Below, piece after piece: positions 1 through 5,457 of a stretch of DNA of 6,892 bases. The position numbers were made by a program, and so were the translations under genes. The notes below the pieces were generated by a model. That model had not been told where the DNA came from. It saw only the letters and a list, made by a program, of their open reading frames with translations, and searched no databases. The DNA is taken from contig JAICVC010000113.1 of assembly GCA_025935515.1 (NCBI GenBank), positions 1 through 6,892 on the forward strand. Reading direction: 5' to 3'. How positions within the stretch are numbered: position 1 is the stretch's first letter; the number at the start of each line of letters is the position of its first letter. The DNA is from Sphingomonas sp. (GTDB lineage Bacteria; Pseudomonadota; Alphaproteobacteria; Sphingomonadales; Sphingomonadaceae).

Positions 1-521
1 ATCGCGGTCAGCGCAACCCCGAAGAAGATCGAGAAGATTACAATCGGCAGGATCTCGTTGGTGCTCATGGCCTCGAAGATCGAGGCTGGGACGAGATGCG
101 AGACGAAATCCTTGAGGTTGAACGCCGCCGTTTCGACGCCGCTCTCCGCGGTCGCGGGTGGAATCGGAAGATTGAGCCCGACGCCCGGCTGAAGCAGGTT
201 TACCAGGATCAGCCCCAGCGTCAGCGAAACCAGGCTCGCGACGATGAACCAGGCGAGCGAGCGCACGCCGACGCGGCCCAGTGCGGCGACGTCGCCCATG
301 TGCGCGATCCCCGCGACCAAGGTCGAGAAGACCAGCGGCGCGATGATCATCTTGATCAGGCGCAGGAAAAGCGCCGTGACGATGCTCAGATAATCGGCGA
401 TCGACTTCAGCTGCTCGGCGCTGGCCGGCGTACCGTCGTCAATTGCCGCATTGATCGCCCAGCCCGCGATAAGCCCGAGAACGAGCGCAATCAGGATGTA
501 GCGGGTTAGTCGCTTGGCCAT
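1..521 (-). CDS. Dicarboxylate/amino acid:cation symporter (DAACS family), 3' end beyond window
   Basis: The first 173 codons of an inner-membrane sodium- or proton-coupled carrier of the GltP/DctA type, which takes up C4-dicarboxylates or acidic amino acids. Seen directly: a hydrophobic first helix (about residues 8-26), then the family signature FLRLIKMIIAPLVFSTLVAG (residues 52-71) followed by GIAHMGD, a long hydrophobic stretch at 86-110, and IFEAMSTNEILPIVIFSIFF (148-167), which matches the region before the first re-entrant loop. The family is about 400-450 residues long, so over half of the protein, including the substrate-binding hairpins and the NMDGT-type motif, lies outside the window and substrate cannot be assigned. 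The ATG at 519-521 is preceded by AGGGGA (complement of 527-532) with a 5-nt gap, a good ribosome site. It is divergent from the kds operon. No stop or frameshift is seen in the visible part. Confidence 0.9.
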   Translation of the reverse strand, partial: MAKRLTRYILIALVLGLIAGWAINAAIDDGTPASAEQLKSIADYLSIVTALFLRLIKMIIAPLVFSTLVAGIAHMGDVAALGRVGVRSLAWFIVASLVSLTLGLILVNLLQPGVGLNLPIPPATAESGVETAAFNLKDFVSHLVPASIFEAMSTNEILPIVIFSIFFGVALTA

Positions 522-613
522 GAGATTCCCCTGTTCGACGCCGACCCAAGCCTGTGGGCGGAACCGCGTCAAGCGCTTGCGCTGCGGCAAGCCCCATGGC
601 TAGGGCGCCAGAC
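522..613. other. Divergent intergenic region between symporter and kdsD
   Basis: This 92-bp gap must hold the promoter of the symporter and probably that of the kds operon. It contains a perfect 10-bp palindrome, CAAGCGCTTG (570-579), and an overlapping 6-bp inverted repeat GCTTGC-gctgcg-GCAAGC (575-592). On the minus strand a TTGACG (complement of 567-572) lies 17 bp from TTGGGT (complement of 544-549); the first is a good -35 box but the second is a poor -10. No convincing plus-strand promoter is seen; it may overlap the symporter start or lie inside that gene. All site calls here are weak. Confidence 0.3.
602..605 (+). promoter_or_regulatory. Probable Shine-Dalgarno of kdsD
   Basis: AGGG at 602-605, 8 nt before the ATG at 614, favours that start over the in-frame ATG at 596 and GTG at 554, which have no purine-rich sequence at a proper distance. 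The 614 start also gives the family's usual length. Confidence 0.5.
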
Positions 614-1591
614 ATGGCAGCAGACAACCCCGCAGCGACGGGCGTTCTCGAGTTCGGACGGGCGGTGCTTCACGACGAAGCGCGGGCGCTCGACGCGCTC
701 GCCGACGGCCTTGGCGGGGCGTTCGAGCATGCCGTTCACCTGATCTGCGAATGCAAGGGCAAGCTGCTCGTCAGTGGCCTCGGCAAGTCGGGGCACGTGG
801 CGCGCAAGATCGCCGCGACTTTCGCTTCGACCGGGACCACCGCCGTCTTCCTCCATCTGGCCGAGGCGATCCATGGCGATCTCGGCATGGCGGCGCGAGG
901 CGATGTCGCGATCCTCATTTCGCAGAGCGGCGAAACCCCCGAGCTCGAACCGGTCGTCGATCACTTCCAGCACGCGAAGATCCCGATCATCGCGATCACC
1001 GGCCATGCGGGGACGATGCTTGCCGACGCCGGCACCGCCACCTTGCTACTTCCTCACTGGGCCGAGGTGGGGCCGGAATCGGTCGCGCCGACCACCTCGA
1101 CCACCATGACCCTCGCGCTCGGCGATGCGCTGGCAATGACGGTGATGCGTCAGAAGGGGGTCACCAGGACGGACTTCGGGCGGCTTCATCCGGGCGGCGC
1201 GCTGGGCGCACGGTTGCGTCCGATCCGGCGGCTGATGCACGGCGGCAAGTCGCTGCCGCTGACCCGCGAGGACAGCTCGATGCACGATACGGTCGTCGAG
1301 ATGTCGGCCAAGCGGCTCGGCGTCATCGGCGTGACCGACGCCCGAGGCTATCTCGTCGGCGTGATCACCGACGGCGACCTTCGCCGCAATATCGAGCGCG
1401 GGCTCGATCACACGGCCGCTGAGTTCATGACGCGCGATCCGAAGACAATGGCGCCGGACGACCTCGTCGATGAGGCGCTCACCCTGTTCGATGAGTATAA
1501 GATCACTTCGCTGTTCGTGGTCGATGATGACGGCACCGGGAAGAGGCCGGTGGGCGTGCTTCACATCCACGATTGTCCCTCGGCTCGATGA
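614..1591 (+). CDS. kdsD: Arabinose-5-phosphate isomerase, KdsD/KpsF/GutQ family
   Basis: Cytoplasmic enzyme that isomerises ribulose 5-phosphate to arabinose 5-phosphate, the first committed precursor of Kdo. From the ATG at 614 it has 325 residues, close to the 328 of E. coli KdsD. An N-terminal SIS sugar-isomerase domain (about 35-180) carries GLGKSGH (55-61), HGDLGM (87-92), SQSGETPEL (103-111), PESVAPTTSTT (154-164) and HPGGALG (192-198). These hold the lysine, two glutamates and histidine known to matter in the family (K58, E107, E155, H192 here). Two CBS domains follow (about 205-260 and 267-322, the first with GVITDGDLRR). The last residues, HIHDCPSAR, are shorter and less conserved than the usual HIHDLLRAG ending. 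Its TGA overlaps the kdsB ATG (ATGA at 1588-1591), so the two are probably translationally coupled. An ATG at 596 would add six residues. A kpsF capsule-type paralogue is possible; sequence alone does not separate them. Confidence 0.92.
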   Translation: MAADNPAATGVLEFGRAVLHDEARALDALADGLGGAFEHAVHLICECKGKLLVSGLGKSGHVARKIAATFASTGTTAVFLHLAEAIHGDLGMAARGDVAILISQSGETPELEPVVDHFQHAKIPIIAITGHAGTMLADAGTATLLLPHWAEVGPESVAPTTSTTMTLALGDALAMTVMRQKGVTRTDFGRLHPGGALGARLRPIRRLMHGGKSLPLTREDSSMHDTVVEMSAKRLGVIGVTDARGYLVGVITDGDLRRNIERGLDHTAAEFMTRDPKTMAPDDLVDEALTLFDEYKITSLFVVDDDGTGKRPVGVLHIHDCPSAR

Positions 1592-2385
1592 ACAGCGTCA
1601 TCCTGATCCCGGCCAGATTTCAGTCGTCGCGCTACCCGGGAAAGCCGCTGGTCGAGTTGAAGGGCGCCAAGGGCACCGCGAAACCGCTGATTCAGCGCAG
1701 TGTCGAGGCGGCGCGGCGGGTGGCCGGCGTTTCCGGTGTGTTCGTGACGACCGACGACGACCGGATCGCCGACGTTTGCTCCAAGTTCGGCGTCGGCGTG
1801 ATCATGACCTCGCCTGAATGCCGCAACGGCACCGAGCGCTGCGCGGAAGCGCTGGCGTCGCTGCACGAACCCGACCTGGTGATCAACTTCCAGGGCGATG
1901 CGCTGCTGACCCCGCCGGGATTCGTCGAAGCGCTGATGGCGCGCATGGAGCAGGACGCGGACGCATTGGTCGCAACCCCCGCAATGCGGCTGAGGACCGA
2001 CGAGGTTCGAAAGCTCCAGGCCGAGGAAGCGGCGGGGCGCGTCGGCGGCACCAGCGTGGTTACGGACAATCAGGGCTTTGCGCTTTATTTTTCAAAGCGG
2101 CTGATCCCGCATCTGCCCGCGGGCGCGCTCGACGAGGTGGTGTCCCCGGTGCAGCTGCACGTCGGGGTCTATGCCTATCGGCCCAAAGCCCTCCATCTTT
2201 ACGCGGCGACACCGGTCAGCGATCTCGAAATGCTCGAAGGCCTCGAGCAACTCCGTTTCCTGGCCGCAGGGGTCTCGGTTGCGGTCGTCGAGGTCGCGGC
2301 GCCACCCTTCGCGCTCCGCGAGCTCAACAATCCCGAAGACGTCGCGCCGATCGAGCAGGCACTCGCCGAGGCGGGTCTGGACTGA
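1588..2385 (+). CDS. kdsB: CMP-Kdo synthetase (3-deoxy-manno-octulosonate cytidylyltransferase), divergent type
   Basis: A 265-residue nucleotidyltransferase expected to join CTP and Kdo into CMP-Kdo in the cytoplasm. Seen: the N-terminal nucleotide-binding signature IPARFQSSRYPGKPL (7-21), VTTDDDRIADV (53-63), RNGTERCAEAL (79-89), FQGD (101-104), GFALYFSKRLIPHLP (163-177), LHVGVYAYR (190-198) and EMLEGLEQLRFL (214-225). It departs from LPS-type KdsB in three places: QGDALLTPP instead of QGDEPxIPP, an altered stretch KGAKGTAKPLIQRS after the PGKPL loop, and ELNNPEDV near the C terminus where classical enzymes have VDTPEDL. From memory, a KdsB-like subfamily with QGDAPLTPP, GGT-VV and ELNNPED exists, which this fits. 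The start at 1588 gives the ATGA overlap with kdsD; the region before it has no clear Shine-Dalgarno, consistent with coupling. An upstream TTG at 1573 is in frame but less likely. The exact nonulosonate or octulosonate substrate is inferred from the flanking kdsD and kdsA. Confidence 0.88.
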   Translation: MNSVILIPARFQSSRYPGKPLVELKGAKGTAKPLIQRSVEAARRVAGVSGVFVTTDDDRIADVCSKFGVGVIMTSPECRNGTERCAEALASLHEPDLVINFQGDALLTPPGFVEALMARMEQDADALVATPAMRLRTDEVRKLQAEEAAGRVGGTSVVTDNQGFALYFSKRLIPHLPAGALDEVVSPVQLHVGVYAYRPKALHLYAATPVSDLEMLEGLEQLRFLAAGVSVAVVEVAAPPFALRELNNPEDVAPIEQALAEAGLD

Positions 2386-2389
2386 CCTA

Positions 2390-3193
2390 GTGGCCTTCCT
2401 CGACACGCTCGATCCCAAATACCGGCTGATCCTGTGCGACGTCTGGGGCGTCGTGCATGACGGGGTCACGCTTTATCCGGGCGCCAGGAAACGGCTGGAG
2501 CAGTGGCGGAACGAAGGTCGCTGCGTCGTGCTGATCACCAACGCGCCACGCACGGCTGACTCGGTCGAACAGCAGCTCACGCGCATCGGTCTGCCCCGCG
2601 AGGCCTATGATTTCGTCTCCACCAGCGGGGAGGCGGGCATCGCGGCGCTGAACCGGCTCGGGCGCCCGGTCGGGTTCGTGGGCACTGCGAGCGACCGGGC
2701 GATCCTCGAGGGCAGGGGAGTCGAGATCGCGGACAGCGCGGATTTCAGTGACCTCGCCTGCACAGGGACCAGGGAAGCCCAGCCCGATCCGCAGGACTAT
2801 CGGCCCGAACTTGAACTGTGGGCCGAACGCGATGTCCATATGCACTGCCTCAACCCCGACAGGGTCGTGATCCGCGGCGGCGTGCCCGAAGCCTGTGCCG
2901 GGGCGATCGCCGATCTCTATCAGGGGCTCGGCGGCCGCGTGACCTGGTACGGCAAGCCGCACGAGGCCATTTACCGCCATACGCTCCACGTCGCGGGCGA
3001 TCCGCCAAGGGACGAGATCCTCGCGGTTGGCGATGGGCTGCAAACTGACGTGCTGGGTGCCGCTCGCATGCGATTCGACACGGTCTTCGTGACCGGCGGG
3101 ATCAACGAGGGCCAGCCATTCCCCGAGGATTTCGCATTACAAAACGGCCTCGGCGACTGGGAGCCGGTGGCGGTCGTCGATTCGCTCGCCTAG
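2390..3193 (+). CDS. HAD class IIA hydrolase (TIGR01459-like, NagD-related), candidate phosphatase in Kdo operon
   Basis: A 267-residue cytoplasmic HAD-superfamily protein. Motif I is LCDVWGVVHDG (15-25), with the nucleophile D17; motif II is LITNAPR (48-54); the motif III lysine is K189 in WYGKPHEAIY; motif IV is VGDGLQTDVLGA (213-224), with D215 and D220. The middle part (about 75-165, ending NPDRVVIRGG) is a class IIA cap. The second motif I residue is Trp (W19), where classical HAD phosphatases have Asp. To my knowledge DxWGVxH is typical of the TIGR01459 group, so this is a family trait rather than damage. The start is taken as the GTG at 2390, 4 nt after the kdsB stop: an upstream extension would lie inside kdsB, and other members begin a few residues before motif I. 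There is no strong Shine-Dalgarno, so coupling is likely. Its place between kdsB and kdsA, with no kdsC seen, suggests Kdo-8-phosphate phosphatase activity; this is inference. A general nucleotide or sugar phosphatase is the alternative. Confidence 0.85.
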   Translation: MAFLDTLDPKYRLILCDVWGVVHDGVTLYPGARKRLEQWRNEGRCVVLITNAPRTADSVEQQLTRIGLPREAYDFVSTSGEAGIAALNRLGRPVGFVGTASDRAILEGRGVEIADSADFSDLACTGTREAQPDPQDYRPELELWAERDVHMHCLNPDRVVIRGGVPEACAGAIADLYQGLGGRVTWYGKPHEAIYRHTLHVAGDPPRDEILAVGDGLQTDVLGAARMRFDTVFVTGGINEGQPFPEDFALQNGLGDWEPVAVVDSLA

Positions 3194-3195
3194 GA
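3192..3195 (+). promoter_or_regulatory. Shine-Dalgarno of kdsA overlapping upstream stop codon
   Basis: AGGA at 3192-3195 (within AGGAAA) shares two bases with the TAG stop (3191-3193) of the HAD gene and lies 7 nt before the kdsA ATG at 3203. It fixes the kdsA start and ties its initiation to termination of the upstream gene. Confidence 0.7.
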
Positions 3196-3202
3196 AAGCG
3201 CG

Positions 3203-4054
3203 ATGCAATTGCTTGGACGCGAGGTCGGGCTCGACCAGCCCCTGTTCCTGATTGCCGGCCCATGCGTGGTCGAAAGCGAGGAGCTGCAACTGCGGACCGC
3301 CGAGCGCCTGAAGACGATCACCGGCAGGCTCGGCGTGCACTTCATCTTCAAGTCGAGCTTCGACAAGGCCAACCGCAGCAGCGGCACCAGCTATCGCGGC
3401 CCCGGCATGGACGAAGGCCTCCGAATCCTGGAGAAAGTGAAGGCCGCGGTCGGCGTTCCGGTGCTGACCGACGTTCACGGCATTCCGCAGATTGCGCCTG
3501 CCTCCGAAGTCGTCGACGTGCTGCAGACCCCGGCGTTCCTGGCCCGGCAAACCGATTTTATCCACGCGGTCGCAGCGGCTGGGAAACCGGTCAACATCAA
3601 GAAGGCGCAGTTCATGGCGCCGCACGACATGGTCAACGTCGTCCACAAGGCGCGGAGCGCGGCGCAGGCCGCTGGCGTCAACCACGAGAGCATCATGGTC
3701 TGCGAGCGCGGCGCGTCGTTCGGCTACAACAATCTCGTCTCCGACATGCGGAGCCTCGCGATCATGCGCGAGACCGGCTGCCCGGTGGTGTTCGACGCGA
3801 CGCATTCGGTGCAGCTCCCGGGCGGTCAGGGGACGAGCTCAGGCGGCCAGCGCGAGTTCGTTCCGGTGCTTGCCCGGGCGGCGGTCGCGACCGGGATCGC
3901 CGGCCTGTTCATGGAAACGCACCCCGACCCCGCCAATGCCAGGTCGGACGGGCCCAACGCCTGGCCGCTCGACCGCATGGAAAGCCTGCTCACCACCCTG
4001 GTCGAGCTCGACCGGCTGGTGAAGGAGCGAGGCTTCGAGGAAGCGAGGGTCTAG
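3203..4054 (+). CDS. kdsA: 3-deoxy-8-phosphooctulonate (Kdo-8-phosphate) synthase, metal-dependent type
   Basis: Cytoplasmic TIM-barrel aldolase that condenses phosphoenolpyruvate with arabinose 5-phosphate to give Kdo 8-phosphate. It has 283 residues, the usual family length (284 in E. coli). Family landmarks: IAGPCVVESEEL (17-28), FKSSFDKANRSS (49-60), SYRGPG (63-68), LTDVH (88-92), PAFLARQTD (110-118), VNIKKAQFMAP (130-140), CERGASFGYNNLVSDMRS (167-184), DATHSVQLPGG (198-208), METHPDP (237-243) and SDGPNAWPL (248-256). C21 sits where the E. coli enzyme has Asn (GMNVLES). Together with H201, E238 and D249 it forms the four-residue metal site of class II enzymes such as that of Aquifex, so this enzyme should need a divalent metal. 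It is the last gene of the kds operon, 9 nt after the HAD gene. Its TAG stop shares CTAG (4051-4054) with the stop of the converging flippase gene. DAHP synthase is related but lacks this combination of motifs. Confidence 0.96.
   Translation: MQLLGREVGLDQPLFLIAGPCVVESEELQLRTAERLKTITGRLGVHFIFKSSFDKANRSSGTSYRGPGMDEGLRILEKVKAAVGVPVLTDVHGIPQIAPASEVVDVLQTPAFLARQTDFIHAVAAAGKPVNIKKAQFMAPHDMVNVVHKARSAAQAAGVNHESIMVCERGASFGYNNLVSDMRSLAIMRETGCPVVFDATHSVQLPGGQGTSSGGQREFVPVLARAAVATGIAGLFMETHPDPANARSDGPNAWPLDRMESLLTTLVELDRLVKERGFEEARV
4051..4054. other. Shared CTAG: overlapping convergent stop codons
   Basis: The palindrome CTAG gives the TAG of kdsA on the plus strand (4052-4054) and the TAG of the flippase on the minus strand (complement of 4051-4053). 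The two genes therefore overlap tail to tail by 4 bp, and there is no intergenic space for a terminator. Confidence 0.9.
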
Positions 4055-5358
4055 GCTGGTTTGGGACGCACCCGGCGGTGCTCGCCGCGCAGCTGCAGCA
4101 TCATCGTGCCGGCATTGACGACATTGGCGAGCACCAGCGCAACCGCGGCGCCCGTCACATCCCATTTCCACGATAAGGGCGCGATGGTGACGAAGAAGAC
4201 CGCGCTTCCGAGGAGCTTGGCCTTGAGCGGCCCGTCTGACCGTCCGAGCGCGTAGAGCATCGGCGTCAGCGGGAAGCCGAAGATGCCAATGAACGGGATC
4301 GCCATCAGGATGACCAGCGGCGCGTAGGCGCCGAGGAATTCCTTGCCGAAGATGAGCTGCACCAGCGGCTTGCCACCGATCAGGAGGATGGCGATCGCCA
4401 GGACCGCTATGGCACTCACCGCCGCCGATCCGCGCAGCATGAGCTTCCAGGGTCTTTTGGTCGTGAGGTCCATGCGCATCACTTCCGGGTAGAAGGCCTT
4501 GCCGAGCAGGTCGGCGGGTTTCTGCGCGCTGTCTGCGAGCGTCGAGGCGACGCGGAACAGCGCCGCGCCCGCCGGGCCGAGCAATCCGCCGACGACCAGC
4601 CGCCCGATGGGTCCCCACACCGCCTGGACGCTGGTCGCGAGGTTGACGTCGATCGCGAACCGCCAGGCGCGGTCCAGCGCGGTGGGCTTCAGCGTCGGCT
4701 TGATCCCTTCGAGGAGGTTGTGGCGCTTGAGCTCCCGCCAACCGAGCCACCAGGGATAGGTCTGCCCCGCGAGCTCAGTGAGGTACCAGATGATGACATA
4801 GGTCGCGAACGAGGCGCCGGAGAAAAAGGCGGCGCCGGCAAGGATCGCGCGGCTGATCGGCATCACGGTTCCGGACCAGCTGATGAGGTCGAAGCGGTCG
4901 AGCACGCGCAGCACGCCGTCCGGCGTCGCCGACGTCATCAGCGGCAGCATCGTGCAATAGAGCAGGCCCAGCCAGAGGTATTCGCGGCCGATCCCCACCC
5001 AGGTGCCGATGAACGGGAGGAGGGCGACTGCCACCAGCATGCCGGCAATCCCGCTGATCATGTCCAGCGTGAAGGCGAAACCGGTCGCGACCTTGAAATG
5101 CTCCGGATCGCCATGGGCGATGCCGTGTCCGCCGTAGCGGACGATGAGCTGCCACGACTGGAACTTGGCGATTCCGTTGACGGCTTTGACGTAGCTGGTG
5201 ATGAGGATCAGCGTGCCGAACAGCAGCACGCCGAGCCCGCGTCCGGCGAAGGCGAGGGTGGCGACGCCGCACGCCGCGGCGACGATCTTGGACACGCCCA
5301 GATAGCTGCTGTTCTTGAGCAGCGAGCGGAAATGCTGGTCTTTGAACCAGTGTTTCAT
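4051..5358 (-). CDS. Polysaccharide/oligosaccharide flippase, Wzx-like (MOP superfamily)
   Basis: A 435-residue integral membrane protein expected to flip lipid-linked glycan units across the inner membrane for export. Seen: about 11-12 hydrophobic segments spread over the whole length (roughly 20-38, 42-60, 89-118, 126-143, 165-182, 184-203, 245-270, 312-329, 344-371, 382-398, 402-421). The N terminus SSYLGVSKIVAAACGVA followed by GRGLGVLLFGTL matches the amphipathic entry helix and the R-x-LG-x-x-x-FG loop of PST-type flippases, and RFDLISWSGT (155-164) matches the conserved RFD region in the middle. The positively charged C-terminal tail (RGEHRRVRPKP) should be cytoplasmic. The ATG at 5358 has no good Shine-Dalgarno: the upstream sequence is CCACCCCA. 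An upstream start is not available because the repeat element lies there. The gene is separate from the kds operon and converges on it, but a glycan role for both is a reasonable link. Substrate cannot be told from sequence; no polymerase or glycosyltransferase is in view. Confidence 0.85.
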   Translation of the reverse strand: MKHWFKDQHFRSLLKNSSYLGVSKIVAAACGVATLAFAGRGLGVLLFGTLILITSYVKAVNGIAKFQSWQLIVRYGGHGIAHGDPEHFKVATGFAFTLDMISGIAGMLVAVALLPFIGTWVGIGREYLWLGLLYCTMLPLMTSATPDGVLRVLDRFDLISWSGTVMPISRAILAGAAFFSGASFATYVIIWYLTELAGQTYPWWLGWRELKRHNLLEGIKPTLKPTALDRAWRFAIDVNLATSVQAVWGPIGRLVVGGLLGPAGAALFRVASTLADSAQKPADLLGKAFYPEVMRMDLTTKRPWKLMLRGSAAVSAIAVLAIAILLIGGKPLVQLIFGKEFLGAYAPLVILMAIPFIGIFGFPLTPMLYALGRSDGPLKAKLLGSAVFFVTIAPLSWKWDVTGAAVALVLANVVNAGTMMLQLRGEHRRVRPKPA

Positions 5359-5372
5359 TGGGGTGGATTAGG

Positions 5373-5450
5373 CGTCATTGCGAGTAGCGCAAGCGACGAA
5401 ACAATCCAGTCGGCGCTCTCGTGGATTGCTTCGCTCCGCTCGCAATGACG
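5373..5450. repeat. Palindromic intergenic repeat (REP-like, GTCATTGCGAG type)
   Basis: An imperfect inverted repeat fills most of the 99-bp gap between the EF-G-like gene and the flippase gene. CGTCATTGCGAG (5373-5384) pairs with CTCGCAATGACG (5439-5450), and CAATCCA (5402-5408) pairs with TGGATTG (5422-5428), around a 13-nt loop. The left arm carries 17 nt between these blocks and the right arm only 10, so the stem has a bulge. Sequences of the form CGTCATTGCGAGCGnAGCGAAGCAATCCA are, from memory, dispersed in many copies in alphaproteobacterial and some other genomes. Only one copy is in this window, so dispersal cannot be shown here. In RNA it would form a long hairpin without a following U-run, so it may stabilise or attenuate a message rather than act as a standard terminator. 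Confidence 0.8.
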
Positions 5451-5457
5451 GACGGGG

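Noticed and set aside
96..509. A 137-codon plus-strand open frame opposite the symporter gene
   Set aside because: The minus-strand frame encodes a clear transporter; the plus-strand product is an Arg/Asp/Gln-rich shadow.
544..572. A sigma-70 promoter on the minus strand (TTGACG, 17 bp, TTGGGT)
   Set aside because: The -35 is good but the -10 matches the consensus at only two positions; kept only as a remark in the intergenic entry.
554..613. A longer N terminus for KdsD starting at GTG 554 or ATG 596
   Set aside because: The extra 6-20 residues are not family-like, neither start has a ribosome site at a proper distance, and the ATG at 614 has AGGG upstream and yields the normal length. The 596 start cannot be fully excluded.
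1571..1591. Possible frameshift at the 3' end of kdsD, since the ending HIHDCPSAR differs from HIHDLLRAG
   Set aside because: The ATGA overlap with kdsB is a normal operon junction, both frames are otherwise intact, and no alternative frame restores a better ending.
2171..2389. A longer open frame upstream of the HAD hydrolase
   Set aside because: It lies wholly inside kdsB in another frame and encodes a Ser/Arg-rich shadow peptide; family members begin shortly before motif I, so GTG 2390 is preferred.
4720..5448. A 242-codon plus-strand open frame opposite the flippase
   Set aside because: Its composition is charged and low-complexity (runs of E, R, D, H), as expected for the antisense of a GC-rich membrane protein gene; it resembles no family I know and has no ribosome site.
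5373..5450. Intrinsic terminator for the EF-G-like gene
   Set aside because: The hairpin is not followed by a T-run on either strand and its sequence matches a dispersed repeat type, so repeat is the better call.
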